From: Vibrio echinoideorum | Lineage (GTDB): Bacteria > Pseudomonadota > Gammaproteobacteria > Enterobacterales > Vibrionaceae | Direction of reading: 5' to 3' | Length of the DNA: 64,000 bases | Assembly: GCF_024347455.1 (NCBI RefSeq) | Contig: NZ_AP025484.1 | Coordinates: forward strand, 806,001-870,000 | Shown: positions 38,101 to 45,376 of the stretch, piece by piece | How the letters are laid out: each line of letters opens with the position of its first letter | How positions within the stretch are numbered: position 1 is the stretch's first letter | Notes under the pieces: generated by a model | The model's input: the letters and a program-made list of their open reading frames with translations, nothing else | Database searches by the model: none | Told to the model about the DNA's origin: nothing | Translations under genes and position numbers: made by a program

Positions 38101-38171
38101 TGACTTTAATAGTAGTACCGGTGATGTTCGCTATCCTGTATAGAATCAAACCGTCCACTGCGGGTTATTAG
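35112..38171 (+). CDS. RND family efflux pump (inner-membrane permease)
   Basis: A 1019-residue proton-driven RND transporter with 12 helices: one at residues 11-30, a large periplasmic loop, six helices from about 335, a second loop and the last five from about 870. The proton-relay region GALIIALGMLVDNAIVVVEG contains the DN pair, and the matching LSGMILKNGIVLLDQI lies in the second half. Sequence features (EDPAFTIKDAMI near the start, GMKQQFFPP-like start of loop two) place it with HAE1-type drug exporters. No outer-membrane channel gene follows, so it must borrow one, most likely TolC. Strong terminator 30 bases downstream. Confidence 0.95.
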   Translation: MNIAEYSIKNKVISWLFLVILAVGGVTSFGNLSRLEDPAFTIKDAMIISTYPGATSMEVEEELTYPLEKEIRQLPYIDKITSTSSNGMSQIMVSMKMDYGPDELPQIWDEMRRKINDLQPMLPSGVNSVQIIDDFGDVFGVMIMLTGDGYDSVELKQYADYLTREIELVEGVGKVSIAGDQQEQMFVEMSLERLAALNLDMSTVTSLLAQQNSVVSAGEVMLNGQSLTIRPNGTLSTVEELENLIIHGRDTGNLIRLKDVADVTRGIQEKPGNVLTYNGKPAINLGISFSSGVNVVEIGQALDAELDRLESIKPAGVDLNYFYNQAQEVDKSVADFLISLVEAVAIVIIVLLFAMGLRSGLIIGLVLLLTVFGTFILMDYNDVELHRISLGALIIALGMLVDNAIVVVEGILVGLKKGKTKLQAAKDIVTQTQWPLLGATIIAITAFAPIGLSKDATGEFMGSLFWVLCFSLFLSWVTALTLTPFLAEMLLKEEDKVDENEDPYKGILFDIFGACLKLALRFRWLTVVSMVALLAVSVVGFGMVKQQFFPPSNTPMFYVDMWMPEGTDVRETIKQTEKVESYIRKQDDVEFVTTTVGQGMQRFALTYQPEKSYEAYSQLQVRTTDRDTMFKVLAELDKDLANQFEQPTFQFKLIEFGPSPASKIEARIIGADPQILRSIAVEVEDILLADPGSRNVRHDWRERTKELVPLFNESKARRLGISKTDLSETLQMAFGGYNIGLLRDGTHMLPIVTRLPEEERFDFESLNNVKIWSPSLQTYIPVEQVIDGVELQWSEPLIQRRDRKRTLTVLADHDVLGDETPASLFARVKPKVEALALPEGYSISWGGEYESSKDAQESLFGSLPMGYLLMFIITMLLFNSLRKPLVIWFTVPLSIIGVSIGLLSTNMPFSFTAFLGLLSLSGMILKNGIVLLDQINSELSTGKDPYLAVVDSAISRVRPVSMAALTTILGMIPLVFDAFFGSMAITIMAGLGFATVLTLIVVPVMFAILYRIKPSTAGY

Positions 38172-38200
38172 GGATTGATATAAAACAGATTCTTTAAGCC

Positions 38201-38229
38201 AGCCCAGTCAATTTTGACTGGGCTTTTTT
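38201..38229 (+). terminator. Terminator of RND operon
   Basis: AGCCCAGTCA-ATTT-TGACTGGGCT, a perfect 10-bp stem with T6 following. Confidence 0.92.
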
Positions 38230-38263
38230 ATGGGTGTGATTTGGTTTATAAGATTGGCGCTAC

Positions 38264-38309
38264 AAAAAAGCCGCTAACCACTACCCGCTAACCAAAGGTC
38301 AAGCGGCTT
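38264..38309 (-). terminator. Terminator of EAL gene
   Basis: On the minus strand AAGCCGCT pairs with AGCGGCTT across a 26-base loop and leads into T6, 21 bases after the EAL stop codon. The loop holds a repeated CCGCTAACCA string. Confidence 0.75.
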
Positions 38310-38329
38310 CAGATAGAGTAGGGGCAGTT

Positions 38330-39121
38330 TTAGATGGCAATACGTAAATCAAGCTCAATGGGTTTTGGCATGGCTAAGTGATAACCTTGATACATATCGA
38401 AGCCCAAGCCTTGCATCGCCGTAAGTTGTTGTGGGGTTTCTATTCCTTCGATTACTGTTCTTGCGCCAATTTGATTGGCGAGCTCAAGCACTTGCTCCAT
38501 TTCGAGGATATCGCCTTTTTCGAACTTTAGCATAACAGAGCGATCTATCTTGATGATATGAGGGTTGATATGACGGACACGTTGTTCTGTTGATGCTTGT
38601 GTTCCAAAATCATCGACTGCAATTTGAAAGCCACTCTCTGCCAGTGATTGGGCTGCATCCTTCAATCGCTCTTCACTTTCCGCGTTAAGCTCTACCAACT
38701 CCATCACGATCTGTTGACATGATAGGTTAAGTTCATTGAGTCGTTTAGCCAACAAAGAATCGTTCACTTTTCCCTCTGCAAACAGTTCACCAACATTTGG
38801 AAGAACGTTTAGAAATAGATCTAAATGACGAATCGTTGATTGCGCGAAGTTACGAATATGTATGGCGCGACTCAACCTTTCTACATTGATTTTATCGATG
38901 CAAGAAGTTTCATCTGAATGGAAGAAGTGGTCAGGTCGAATAATTTCCCCTTTACTATTTGATAGGCGAACTAACGCCTCTACCCCTATCTGAGTCATAG
39001 AACAATCAAATATAGGTTGATAGACGCTTTTTAGTGTTAGGTCTTGATATTTAGCAATAAACTGCATATCGGCATCTACCGATATACAGCTAATAAATTC
39101 GCATCTTTCTGATAAAATCAT
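38330..39121 (-). CDS. EAL-domain c-di-GMP phosphodiesterase
   Basis: A 263-residue stand-alone EAL protein without membrane segments. The substrate and metal residues appear intact: GVEALVR (the EAL signature), FLNVLPN, VMELVE, VDDFGTQAS, HIIKIDRS, VIEGIET and YQGYHLAMP, so hydrolysis of c-di-GMP is expected. The first 25 residues precede the domain and include two Cys; an ATG at codon 19 is an alternative start, as neither has a strong ribosome-binding site. It is monocistronic. With the GGDEF protein at 15.8 kb and HD-GYP protein at 22.7 kb it is one of three c-di-GMP genes here. Confidence 0.9.
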   Translation of the reverse strand: MILSERCEFISCISVDADMQFIAKYQDLTLKSVYQPIFDCSMTQIGVEALVRLSNSKGEIIRPDHFFHSDETSCIDKINVERLSRAIHIRNFAQSTIRHLDLFLNVLPNVGELFAEGKVNDSLLAKRLNELNLSCQQIVMELVELNAESEERLKDAAQSLAESGFQIAVDDFGTQASTEQRVRHINPHIIKIDRSVMLKFEKGDILEMEQVLELANQIGARTVIEGIETPQQLTAMQGLGFDMYQGYHLAMPKPIELDLRIAI

Positions 39122-39642
39122 AGTCGTTAGTAAAGGTGTTTATTAAGTGACGATAATACACGTCATGGCTGTCACAATATTGACATATGTTATTAAATTG
39201 TCAATTAATAAAAATCCATTCCATTAGTCAATGGTTCAATAAATATAATTAACGATAAAATAGTATAATAATAGATGTTGATTATTATATTTCTTTGTCA
39301 TTTACTTTAACTGATAGTCTATTGTGAATTTAATGGCTGAGTGATCTATCCCATATCCACCTCAACCAATATAAAGCTAGAACGCCGATACACCAGTGAA
39401 AAGTAGGGTTAAAGACTTAGATTATGGGAGAATGTCAAAGTTGCCAAATAGGGAGACTATCGGCGTTACATTAAAATGTTATCTGTATCTCAAAATTGAT
39501 AAGGTAATGCGATAAGCTATTAATTATTCAAAGTTTAATTTTGAATAATTAATGAGCAGGAGAATGGTTTCTTTTATAAAATATAGAGATAAAGGCTTAA
39601 AAATTTACTTTTAATATTAAGTCAAAAAGTTGACCTATATTC
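39122..39642. other. AT-rich intergenic region with two inverted repeats
   Basis: Some 520 bases without a credible ORF, among the most AT-rich of the window. It contains arms AACGCCGATA (39381-39390) and TATCGGCGTT (39458-39467), a perfect 10-bp pair 67 bases apart, and a perfect 14-bp AT-rich hairpin at 39519-39553. It could carry a small RNA or the remains of a miniature element. Confidence 0.45.
39519..39553. repeat. Perfect 14-bp AT-rich hairpin
   Basis: ATTAATTATTCAAA pairs with TTTGAATAATTAAT over a 7-base loop. Neither strand has a T run after it, so it is not a typical terminator, though it lies 90 bases downstream of the minus-strand gene at 39643. Confidence 0.7.
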
Positions 39643-40278
39643 TTATTGCCATTGAAGTACCGCATAAAGTTGCAGGTATTTACGAACTAATTGTTGATTC
39701 CCTGAGCGTTTTAGTGGGTGTCCAAACTTAATAAAGCACGGACTGATTCGAAAATTGTTGTTCAAGTCAGTTGCAAATTGAGACTCACTCTCTCGCAGTG
39801 TAATACCTTGTTGACTGTATTCGGAGACCTCGTCCGGTAATTCACCCATCCACCAATGTAAAAGCTCACCGCTGGTCCTACTTCGGCTTATCCAGTGGTC
39901 GGATACGATTATTAAAAGGTCATTGGGTTGGATGGCAAATCCATACTCGGATTGCCATTTATGAATGTCTAACATCAGCTTTTTGCGACAGGTTTTTCCT
40001 CCACTCACCATATGATGGCTGATCACCCAAACCGTACCCATTTCGGATGAAATCCGGAAGTAACGAGGGGTATCTCCTGAGGAAAGCATTTCGAGTGGGC
40101 TTATGTTACTGGCATGATCAAAACTAACGAAGGTATGCTCCATCCGTCGAGCAAAAGCTTTACCTATGTGATGCTCACTAATCCCTTGATTGTGTACCGT
40201 GGGGTAATGGTGTTCACAGAGCTTTAGACAATCATCCTGAAACTGATTGACGCTTTTAATCACTAGATCTAATAACAA
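39643..40278 (-). CDS. Hypothetical soluble protein, 211 residues
   Basis: Not recognised. The protein has no signal peptide or membrane segment; it is rich in His, Ser and Trp, with a C-terminal helical end (LVRKYLQLYAVLQWQ). No P-loop, CxxC or other catalytic motif is evident. A TTG start is supported by AGGGA five to six bases upstream, and no in-frame ATG occurs before about residue 47. Restriction or defence function was considered because of its setting between long AT-rich gaps, but no nuclease motif is seen. Its codon usage and AT-rich surroundings suggest a lineage-specific gene. Confidence 0.65.
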   Translation of the reverse strand: MLLDLVIKSVNQFQDDCLKLCEHHYPTVHNQGISEHHIGKAFARRMEHTFVSFDHASNISPLEMLSSGDTPRYFRISSEMGTVWVISHHMVSGGKTCRKKLMLDIHKWQSEYGFAIQPNDLLIIVSDHWISRSRTSGELLHWWMGELPDEVSEYSQQGITLRESESQFATDLNNNFRISPCFIKFGHPLKRSGNQQLVRKYLQLYAVLQWQ

Positions 40279-40459
40279 TGAAGTCCCTTATACACAGTTA
40301 CTATCTTATTGATGGGCAATAGTACGGTAATTTCTGTGCCATTACCTATCAACAAAGTGTGAGTTCTTGATCCCTCTATCAAAATTAGCTATTCAAAGCC
40401 ATTTTTATGGATAGCACTGGCACTCTGATGGTCTGTATTCTAAATTATGAGGAATTATA

Positions 40460-40579
40460 ATGAGTTACCAGAATTACGTTGGTTACTTAGATTATAGTGG
40501 TGGTTACCTAAATTATAGTGGTGGGTACCCGGATTATCGGAGTTACCAAGGTTACGTGCGCTACCAGGATCACAGCTAA
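40460..40579 (+). CDS. 39-codon tyrosine-rich repeat micro-ORF
   Basis: A short frame with GAGG eight bases before the ATG. Eleven of its 39 residues are tyrosine, spaced every three or four residues from end to end. Its core is three units of G-Y-[LP]-[DN]-Y-[SR]-[GS], flanked by the related YQNYV and YQGYV. The matching DNA repeat is 21 bases. The frame stays open through every unit and ends in TAA. It has no hydrophobic helix or signal peptide. It could be a leader peptide whose translation senses tyrosine supply, a small aggregating or RNA-binding peptide, or an expanding repeat without function. The DUF2164 gene starts 61 bases downstream. Confidence 0.6.
   Translation: MSYQNYVGYLDYSGGYLNYSGGYPDYRSYQGYVRYQDHS
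40481..40543 (+). repeat. Three 21-bp tandem repeats
   Basis: Units 40481-40501, 40502-40522 and 40523-40543. The first two differ at two bases only (Asp/Asn codon and Leu codon); the third is more diverged. They encode seven residues each in the tyrosine-rich ORF. Confidence 0.85.
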
Positions 40580-40640
40580 CAAACATAATCTTAGTCAGCT
40601 AAACACAATTCTTCTACTACCAGTTTATTTGGAAATATTT

Positions 40641-40886
40641 ATGACTATTCAATTAGATTCAAAACAAAAGTCTGAAGTCACTCATGCACTTCAAAAGTAC
40701 TTGCAAGATGAGCTCGATGTAGAAATAGGCCAGTTCGATACAGAGTTCCTGGTTGACTTCATAAGTAAAAAGTTGGGTGCGATTTACTACAACAAGGGGA
40801 TAGCAGATGCCCAACAAGTGATGGAGCGAAAAATGTTAGATATCTCAGATGAGCTTTATGAAATCGAACAAATCGTTGAAATTTAA
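40641..40886 (+). CDS. DUF2164 family protein
   Basis: An 81-residue acidic cytoplasmic protein of the DUF2164 family. The family core is seen in VEIGQFDTEFLVDFISKKLG followed by AIYYNKGIADAQQVM. Members are small, widespread in Gram-negative bacteria and without assigned function. The start is the ATG preceded by GGAAA; the frame stays open upstream through a region that encodes the tyrosine-rich ORF in another frame, so a longer start is unlikely. It lies 61 bases after that micro-ORF and may share its transcript. Confidence 0.85.
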   Translation: MTIQLDSKQKSEVTHALQKYLQDELDVEIGQFDTEFLVDFISKKLGAIYYNKGIADAQQVMERKMLDISDELYEIEQIVEI

Positions 40887-40900
40887 AGGCAATATGCGTT

Positions 40901-40960
40901 TGTTCGAAAAAAGAGTGACTGGTTCAAAAAAACAACCACTTGTTCAAAAAATTTGAATAA
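40901..40960 (+). repeat. Three 20-bp tandem repeats upstream of cytochrome b561 gene
   Basis: Units of exactly 20 bases begin TGTTCGAAAA (40901), GGTTCAAAAA (40921) and TGTTCAAAAA (40941); the first two also share the end -ACT. The conserved first half every two helical turns suggests stacked binding of a protein on one face. They lie 120-180 bases before the cytochrome gene. Confidence 0.65.
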
Positions 40961-41078
40961 CTCGATTAGTTTGAAATGATGTAACTAATGTAAAGCTTGG
41001 TAAATAATATGTTACATAAACTTGGTGTAGGGTACGCTTTTCAAAACTACACTACTCGTTAACATTCGGAATAGATAC

Positions 41079-41618
41079 ATGGACAACAACGTTAGAAATT
41101 ACAACCCATTAGCTCGAGCGATGCATTGGATTTCAGCACTCGCGATTTTTGGCTTATTTGGTGTGGGATTATGGATGGTTGATCTTTCATACTACAGCGA
41201 GTGGTACAAAACAGCGCCAGACTACCATCGTTCGGTAGGTATTATTCTGGCTAGTGTTACCGTTATTCGCTTACTTTGGAAGCTAGTTACCGCGTCACCG
41301 AAGGTGGAAGGTAAAAGCTATGAAGTAGTAGCAGCTAAGATTGCTCACGGTTTTATGTACCTCAACTTAGCCGTTTTATTTATTTCAGGTTATTTGATTT
41401 CAACATCAGATGGTCGCGGGATCGACGTATTCAATTGGTTCACTGTTCCAAGTATGGGCGAACTGTTTGAAAATCAATCCGATCTTGCAGGAACGATTCA
41501 CTACTACGCTGCATGGGTACTGATCATCATGGCATCAGTACACGCTTTGGCGGCGATAAAACACCACGTTATCGACAAAGACGATACGCTACGAAAAATG
41601 ATAGGAGCTTCAAAATGA
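41079..41618 (+). CDS. Cytochrome b561 (YceJ-like)
   Basis: A 179-residue di-haem inner-membrane cytochrome with four helices (about residues 13-32, 47-67, 86-106 and 148-168). The haem-ligand histidines are in LARAMHWISALAIF, APDYHRSVGII, AAKIAHGFMYLNL and MASVHALAAIKHH. It probably moves electrons between the quinone pool and a periplasmic partner. A GGAA site precedes the ATG. The stop codon overlaps the start of yceI (ATGA), matching the yceJ-yceI pair of E. coli and implying joint function. Confidence 0.92.
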   Translation: MDNNVRNYNPLARAMHWISALAIFGLFGVGLWMVDLSYYSEWYKTAPDYHRSVGIILASVTVIRLLWKLVTASPKVEGKSYEVVAAKIAHGFMYLNLAVLFISGYLISTSDGRGIDVFNWFTVPSMGELFENQSDLAGTIHYYAAWVLIIMASVHALAAIKHHVIDKDDTLRKMIGASK

Positions 41619-42184
41619 AAAAGTCAATTATCGCTACAGGATTAGCATTTGCTATGGCAATGCCTTTCGCTGCGAACGCCGCTGATTACGTGATTGATAC
41701 AAAAGGTGCACATGCTTCAGTTAACTTTAAAGTTAGCCACCTAGGTTACAGCTTTATCCAAGGTCGTTTTAACACATTCTCAGGTGATTTCTCATTTGAT
41801 GAAAGCAATGTTGAAGCATCTAAAGTAAACGTGACTATCGATACAACAAGCCTTGATTCAAACCACGCAGAACGTGACAAGCACATCCGTAGCGGTGATT
41901 TCATCGATACAAGCAAGTTCTCTGATGCTACATTTAGCAGCACAAAAGTGGTTGATAAAGGCGATGGTAAACTTGAAGTAATGGGCGACCTTAAACTTCA
42001 CGGCGTTACTAAGCCCATCGTTATCGAAGCTGAATTCATTGGTGCTGGTCAGGACCCATGGGGCGGTGAGCGTGCTGGTTTTGTTGGTACAACTCGTCTA
42101 GAGCTTGCTGACTTCAACATTCCAGTAATGGGCGCTTCAAGCTACGTAGACATGGATCTGCATGTTGAAGGTGTAAAGAAGTAA
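41615..42184 (+). CDS. yceI: YceI family periplasmic lipid-binding protein
   Basis: A 189-residue secreted protein. A signal peptide with cleavage after ANA at about residue 22 precedes a YceI beta-barrel (ADYVIDTKGAHASVNFKVSH at its start; NHAERDKHIRS and GDLKLHGVTKPIV inside), a lipocalin-like fold that binds isoprenoid chains in known structures. AGGAG precedes the ATG, which overlaps the cytochrome b561 stop. Partnership with a b-type cytochrome suggests handling of a quinone or polyprenoid in the periplasm; the ligand is inference from family structures. Strong terminator 120 bases downstream. Confidence 0.95.
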   Translation: MKKSIIATGLAFAMAMPFAANAADYVIDTKGAHASVNFKVSHLGYSFIQGRFNTFSGDFSFDESNVEASKVNVTIDTTSLDSNHAERDKHIRSGDFIDTSKFSDATFSSTKVVDKGDGKLEVMGDLKLHGVTKPIVIEAEFIGAGQDPWGGERAGFVGTTRLELADFNIPVMGASSYVDMDLHVEGVKK

Positions 42185-42303
42185 TCTAGCTATCAATAAT
42201 CGCTGATTGTTATCAACATTTTTAGAAACATCAAAAGTTTGGTCGATATCAACTAGCAGGTTAGTTAGAAAAAGGACAAGTAGCTAGACAGCTAGAAATA
42301 GAG

Positions 42304-42336
42304 AAAGGCGCAAAGTATTCACTTTGCGCCTTTTTT
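42304..42336 (+). terminator. Terminator of cytochrome b561-yceI operon
   Basis: AAGGCGCAAAGT-ATTC-ACTTTGCGCCTT, a perfect 12-bp stem followed by T6. The rest of the 335-base gap between yceI and the transporter gene (42185-42519) holds nothing else I can identify. Confidence 0.92.
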
Positions 42337-42519
42337 ATTGAGGTAAATGGCCACGCGTTTAGGTTTGTTTTGTGTCAAACCTTTTATTACGTTTTAAGCC
42401 ACCATTTACTTCTAGCCAGTCAACGTTGCCATGACTGATTTTCTTAAGTGAACGACTAATCCCTAATCATCCAGCTTTGTTTTAGTTAAGTTAGTATTCG
42501 TTAGCTCATCCTTCTTTAG

Positions 42520-43971
42520 TTAAGCTGTTTCTAGTTCAGCTTGTGGAACCACGTTTAGGCGGTCACCGTAGATAGGGCGTAGCGCTTGCATCACCTCTGT
42601 ACGAGTCAACACACCGACCATTACGCCATTTTCTAGTACTGGAAGCATATGTGGCTGGCTTACTTTCATCGCTTTTGCACGCTCTTCTAGAGAAAGAGAA
42701 GTCAGGCGAGTTGCGTAGCCCATGCTTGTAGTAGGGTAAAGTTGCTCTTTGTCGATACATAGGAATTCAGCAACGTCGACCAACTTATCGCTAGCAGAGA
42801 TAGCGACTACGTCACGGCTCATTAGGTCTACCACTTTCTGGCCTTTAGTCGGAATGTAGTCTTGGCACCAAAGGTCAACCATTACGTCATGAACAGAGAA
42901 GATACCTACAAGGCGGCCTTCAACATCGCAAACAGGAGCGCTAACAAGTTGAGCGTCTAAAAGTGAATCAATCGCAACGGATGTAGGCATTTCTACGCTA
43001 AGTGTAATTGGTTGAGTGTTCATGATTTGCTTGATAGTAGTTGCTGTGTTCATAGTGATTTCCTTAACTGACGTAATTTTTGTTGTTTGTGTAATAGCGG
43101 TAATTTTTGCTGCTTTAAGTTGTGGGCGACGGTAGATGCTCCAATTGGCTAAGCCGACCAATACCGAACCACCTACGATGTTGCCGATTGTCACTGGTAT
43201 TAAGTTTGCGGTGACAAATTTCATGACGTTTAGGTCTGCGTACTGGGCTGGTGTCGCGCCGATTTGCATCCAAAAACTCTCTGGTGCGAATGTTTGAATC
43301 GTGATGCCTAGTGGAACCATGAACATATTTGCCACACAGTGCTCAAAGCCTGAGCTAACAAACATGGCAACTGGTAAGACAGTCATCATCGATTTAGTCA
43401 TCGCATTTGCTGAGCTAAACGTTAGCCAGATAGCTAGGCACACCAATAAGTTACAAAGAACACCTAAAGCAAAAGCTTGAACAGGGCTATGATGTAGCTT
43501 GTGTTGAGCAATATTTAGAGCGTTCAACCCCCATTGTCCGCCATCAAGTTGATACAAGCCTGCTGCACTTACTAAAGCTAAAAGGAACATCGCACCAATA
43601 AAGTTGCCTACATACACCTTGCCCCAGATAGAAAGCATTTTTCCGAAAGTAATCTGTTTGTTTGCCCATGAGATGCTTGATAGCACTGAACTGGTAAACA
43701 GTTCACCACCGCAAATAACAATCAGGATTAAACCCATACTGAATGCGACGCCGCCGGCTAAACGACTTAAACCCCATCCAGCATCAGCGCTACCGGTGGT
43801 AACCGTGATGTAGAATAAAAAAGCAAGCCCGATGAATGCGCCAGCCATGATTGCCAAACTCAATGTCATGCTGCTGGTTTTATTTGCTTTGCTTAATGCA
43901 AACTTCTCTGCTTCCGCCATCATTTCTGTTGGTGAGAACAGTTGATGGTTTTCAGAAGTGCTGGTTGCCAT
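42520..43971 (-). CDS. Formate/nitrite transporter (FocA/NirC family) fused to CBS-domain pair
   Basis: A 483-residue fusion. Residues 1-285 are a complete FNT channel with six helices, including GGELFTSSV and SGFEHCVANMFMVPLGI, which carries the pore histidine. After a Thr/Lys-rich linker (about 286-310), residues 310-475 carry a CBS pair (IMNTQPITL...SAPVCDVEGRLVGIFSVHDV and LMSRDVVAI...MLPVLENGVMVGVLTRTEV). CBS pairs bind adenosyl nucleotides, so transport may be gated by energy state. A strong GGGGGG site precedes the ATG. It is divergent from a LysR gene. Formate is the likely substrate by kinship to FocA; nitrite is possible. Confidence 0.92.
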   Translation of the reverse strand: MATSTSENHQLFSPTEMMAEAEKFALSKANKTSSMTLSLAIMAGAFIGLAFLFYITVTTGSADAGWGLSRLAGGVAFSMGLILIVICGGELFTSSVLSSISWANKQITFGKMLSIWGKVYVGNFIGAMFLLALVSAAGLYQLDGGQWGLNALNIAQHKLHHSPVQAFALGVLCNLLVCLAIWLTFSSANAMTKSMMTVLPVAMFVSSGFEHCVANMFMVPLGITIQTFAPESFWMQIGATPAQYADLNVMKFVTANLIPVTIGNIVGGSVLVGLANWSIYRRPQLKAAKITAITQTTKITSVKEITMNTATTIKQIMNTQPITLSVEMPTSVAIDSLLDAQLVSAPVCDVEGRLVGIFSVHDVMVDLWCQDYIPTKGQKVVDLMSRDVVAISASDKLVDVAEFLCIDKEQLYPTTSMGYATRLTSLSLEERAKAMKVSQPHMLPVLENGVMVGVLTRTEVMQALRPIYGDRLNVVPQAELETA

Positions 43972-44133
43972 ATACCCCCCTTGAACAATCCGTCATGTTT
44001 AATTTCCTAGTGTTGATTACTTGGTTAATCCGTAATGGTTAATCAGTAATGTTTTGCAGAGCCCTTTGTGTCCTGCCATTACAGATTAGGGGGTTGAGAG
44101 GTACAGGTAAAATTGATAATTTTTAGAAACCAC

Positions 44134-44148
44134 ATCAAATTTATTGAT
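44134..44148. promoter_or_regulatory. LysR-type T-N11-A binding box
   Basis: ATCAAATTTATTGAT has perfect 5-bp arms and contains the T-N11-A spacing of LysR-family sites. It lies in the divergent region between the FocA-CBS gene and the LysR gene, 98 bases before the latter. Confidence 0.55.
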
Positions 44149-44245
44149 ATAGATTTGGTTACGCGTAGAATGAAATTGATTGCTCATCGGCTTAGTAAAA
44201 AACGAGCAGCAGGACATAAGTTATTAAAAGAATTAAGGATGAATT

Positions 44246-45151
44246 TTGCGTTATTCATTGAAGCAACTCGCGGTATTTGATGCAGTGGCAGATTCCGGGA
44301 GTGTTAGTCAAGCAGCAGACAGATTAGCGTTGACTCAATCGGCGACAAGTATGTCTCTTGCACAGTTGGAAAAAATGCTCGGCAGGCCTTTGTTTGAAAG
44401 GCAAGGCAAGCAAATGGCCCTCACTCATTGGGGCATGTGGCTAAGGCCAAAAGCGAAGCGTTTACTGCAAGATGCACAACAGATTGAGATGGGTTTCTAT
44501 GAGCAGCATTTATTGAGTGGCGAACTCAAATTAGGTGCTAGCCAAACCCCAGCGGAACACCTAGTTCCAGACCTCATCAGTATTATTGATAACGACTTTC
44601 CAGAGATGCGAATCTCGCTTGGTGTGCAAAGTACGGATGCAGTTATAGATGGTGTATTAGATTACCAATATGACTTGGGCGTTATCGAAGGTCGCTGTGA
44701 CGACAACCGAGTTCACCAAGAAGTGTGGTGTACAGACCATTTAACGGTAGTTGCTTCGGCTCATCACCCCTTTGCGAAGCGTGAACGAGTAAGCTTGGCG
44801 CAATTAGAACAAGCAAAATGGGTATTACGTGAACATGGTTCGGGTACTCGCAAAGTTTTTGATAGCTCTATTCACCATTTAATTGGCGATCTTGATGTTT
44901 GGCGAGAGTACGAACACGTTCCTGTTTTAAGAAGTTTGGTTGCAAACGGCCCATATTTAACGTGTTTACCTTATTTAGATGTCGAACAGTTTGTTGAATC
45001 AGGCCAACTGGTTACGTTGAATGTTCCTGAGCTAGAAATGGAAAGAACACTGTCTTTTATCTGGCGTGCTGATATGGCTGAGAACCCACTTGCTGAGTGT
45101 ATTAAGCGAGAGGGGAAACGAATGATGAAAGGTAAACCATCCATTTTGTAG
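44246..45151 (+). CDS. LysR family transcriptional regulator
   Basis: A 301-residue LysR protein. The winged helix-turn-helix covers residues 1-60 (LAVFDAVADSGSVSQAADRL, then ALTQSATSMSLAQLEKMLG) and the substrate-binding domain covers about 88-295 (LKLGASQTPAEHLVPDLI). It resembles the YeiE/CysB-like branch. Translation must start at TTG, with AAGGA upstream; the nearby ATG at 44239 is in another frame and stops within 14 codons. It is divergent from the FocA-CBS transporter with a T-N11-A box between them, so it probably regulates that transporter and itself. Co-inducer unknown. Confidence 0.88.
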   Translation: MRYSLKQLAVFDAVADSGSVSQAADRLALTQSATSMSLAQLEKMLGRPLFERQGKQMALTHWGMWLRPKAKRLLQDAQQIEMGFYEQHLLSGELKLGASQTPAEHLVPDLISIIDNDFPEMRISLGVQSTDAVIDGVLDYQYDLGVIEGRCDDNRVHQEVWCTDHLTVVASAHHPFAKRERVSLAQLEQAKWVLREHGSGTRKVFDSSIHHLIGDLDVWREYEHVPVLRSLVANGPYLTCLPYLDVEQFVESGQLVTLNVPELEMERTLSFIWRADMAENPLAECIKREGKRMMKGKPSIL

Positions 45152-45376
45152 CTCTTAATTTACAAAATACCAAAAACTATTAACGAAATTCCGATAACTA
45201 TTTGTGTTGAATAAGCGATTTCGGTCTCCATTTGATGATAAATGCACATTCGCATACATTATTAATGTGACTTAGATCGGCTAAAAAAAGGCTATCTTCC
45301 CATAATATGCTTACTTGATTTTAAGTGAGGCTAAATCCGGTTGTAGATATTCCTACAATTAGGCTTTGGAAATAGT

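Noticed and set aside
39643..40278. Restriction or phage-defence protein
   Set aside because: No nuclease, methylase or NTPase motif is visible; only the setting suggested it.
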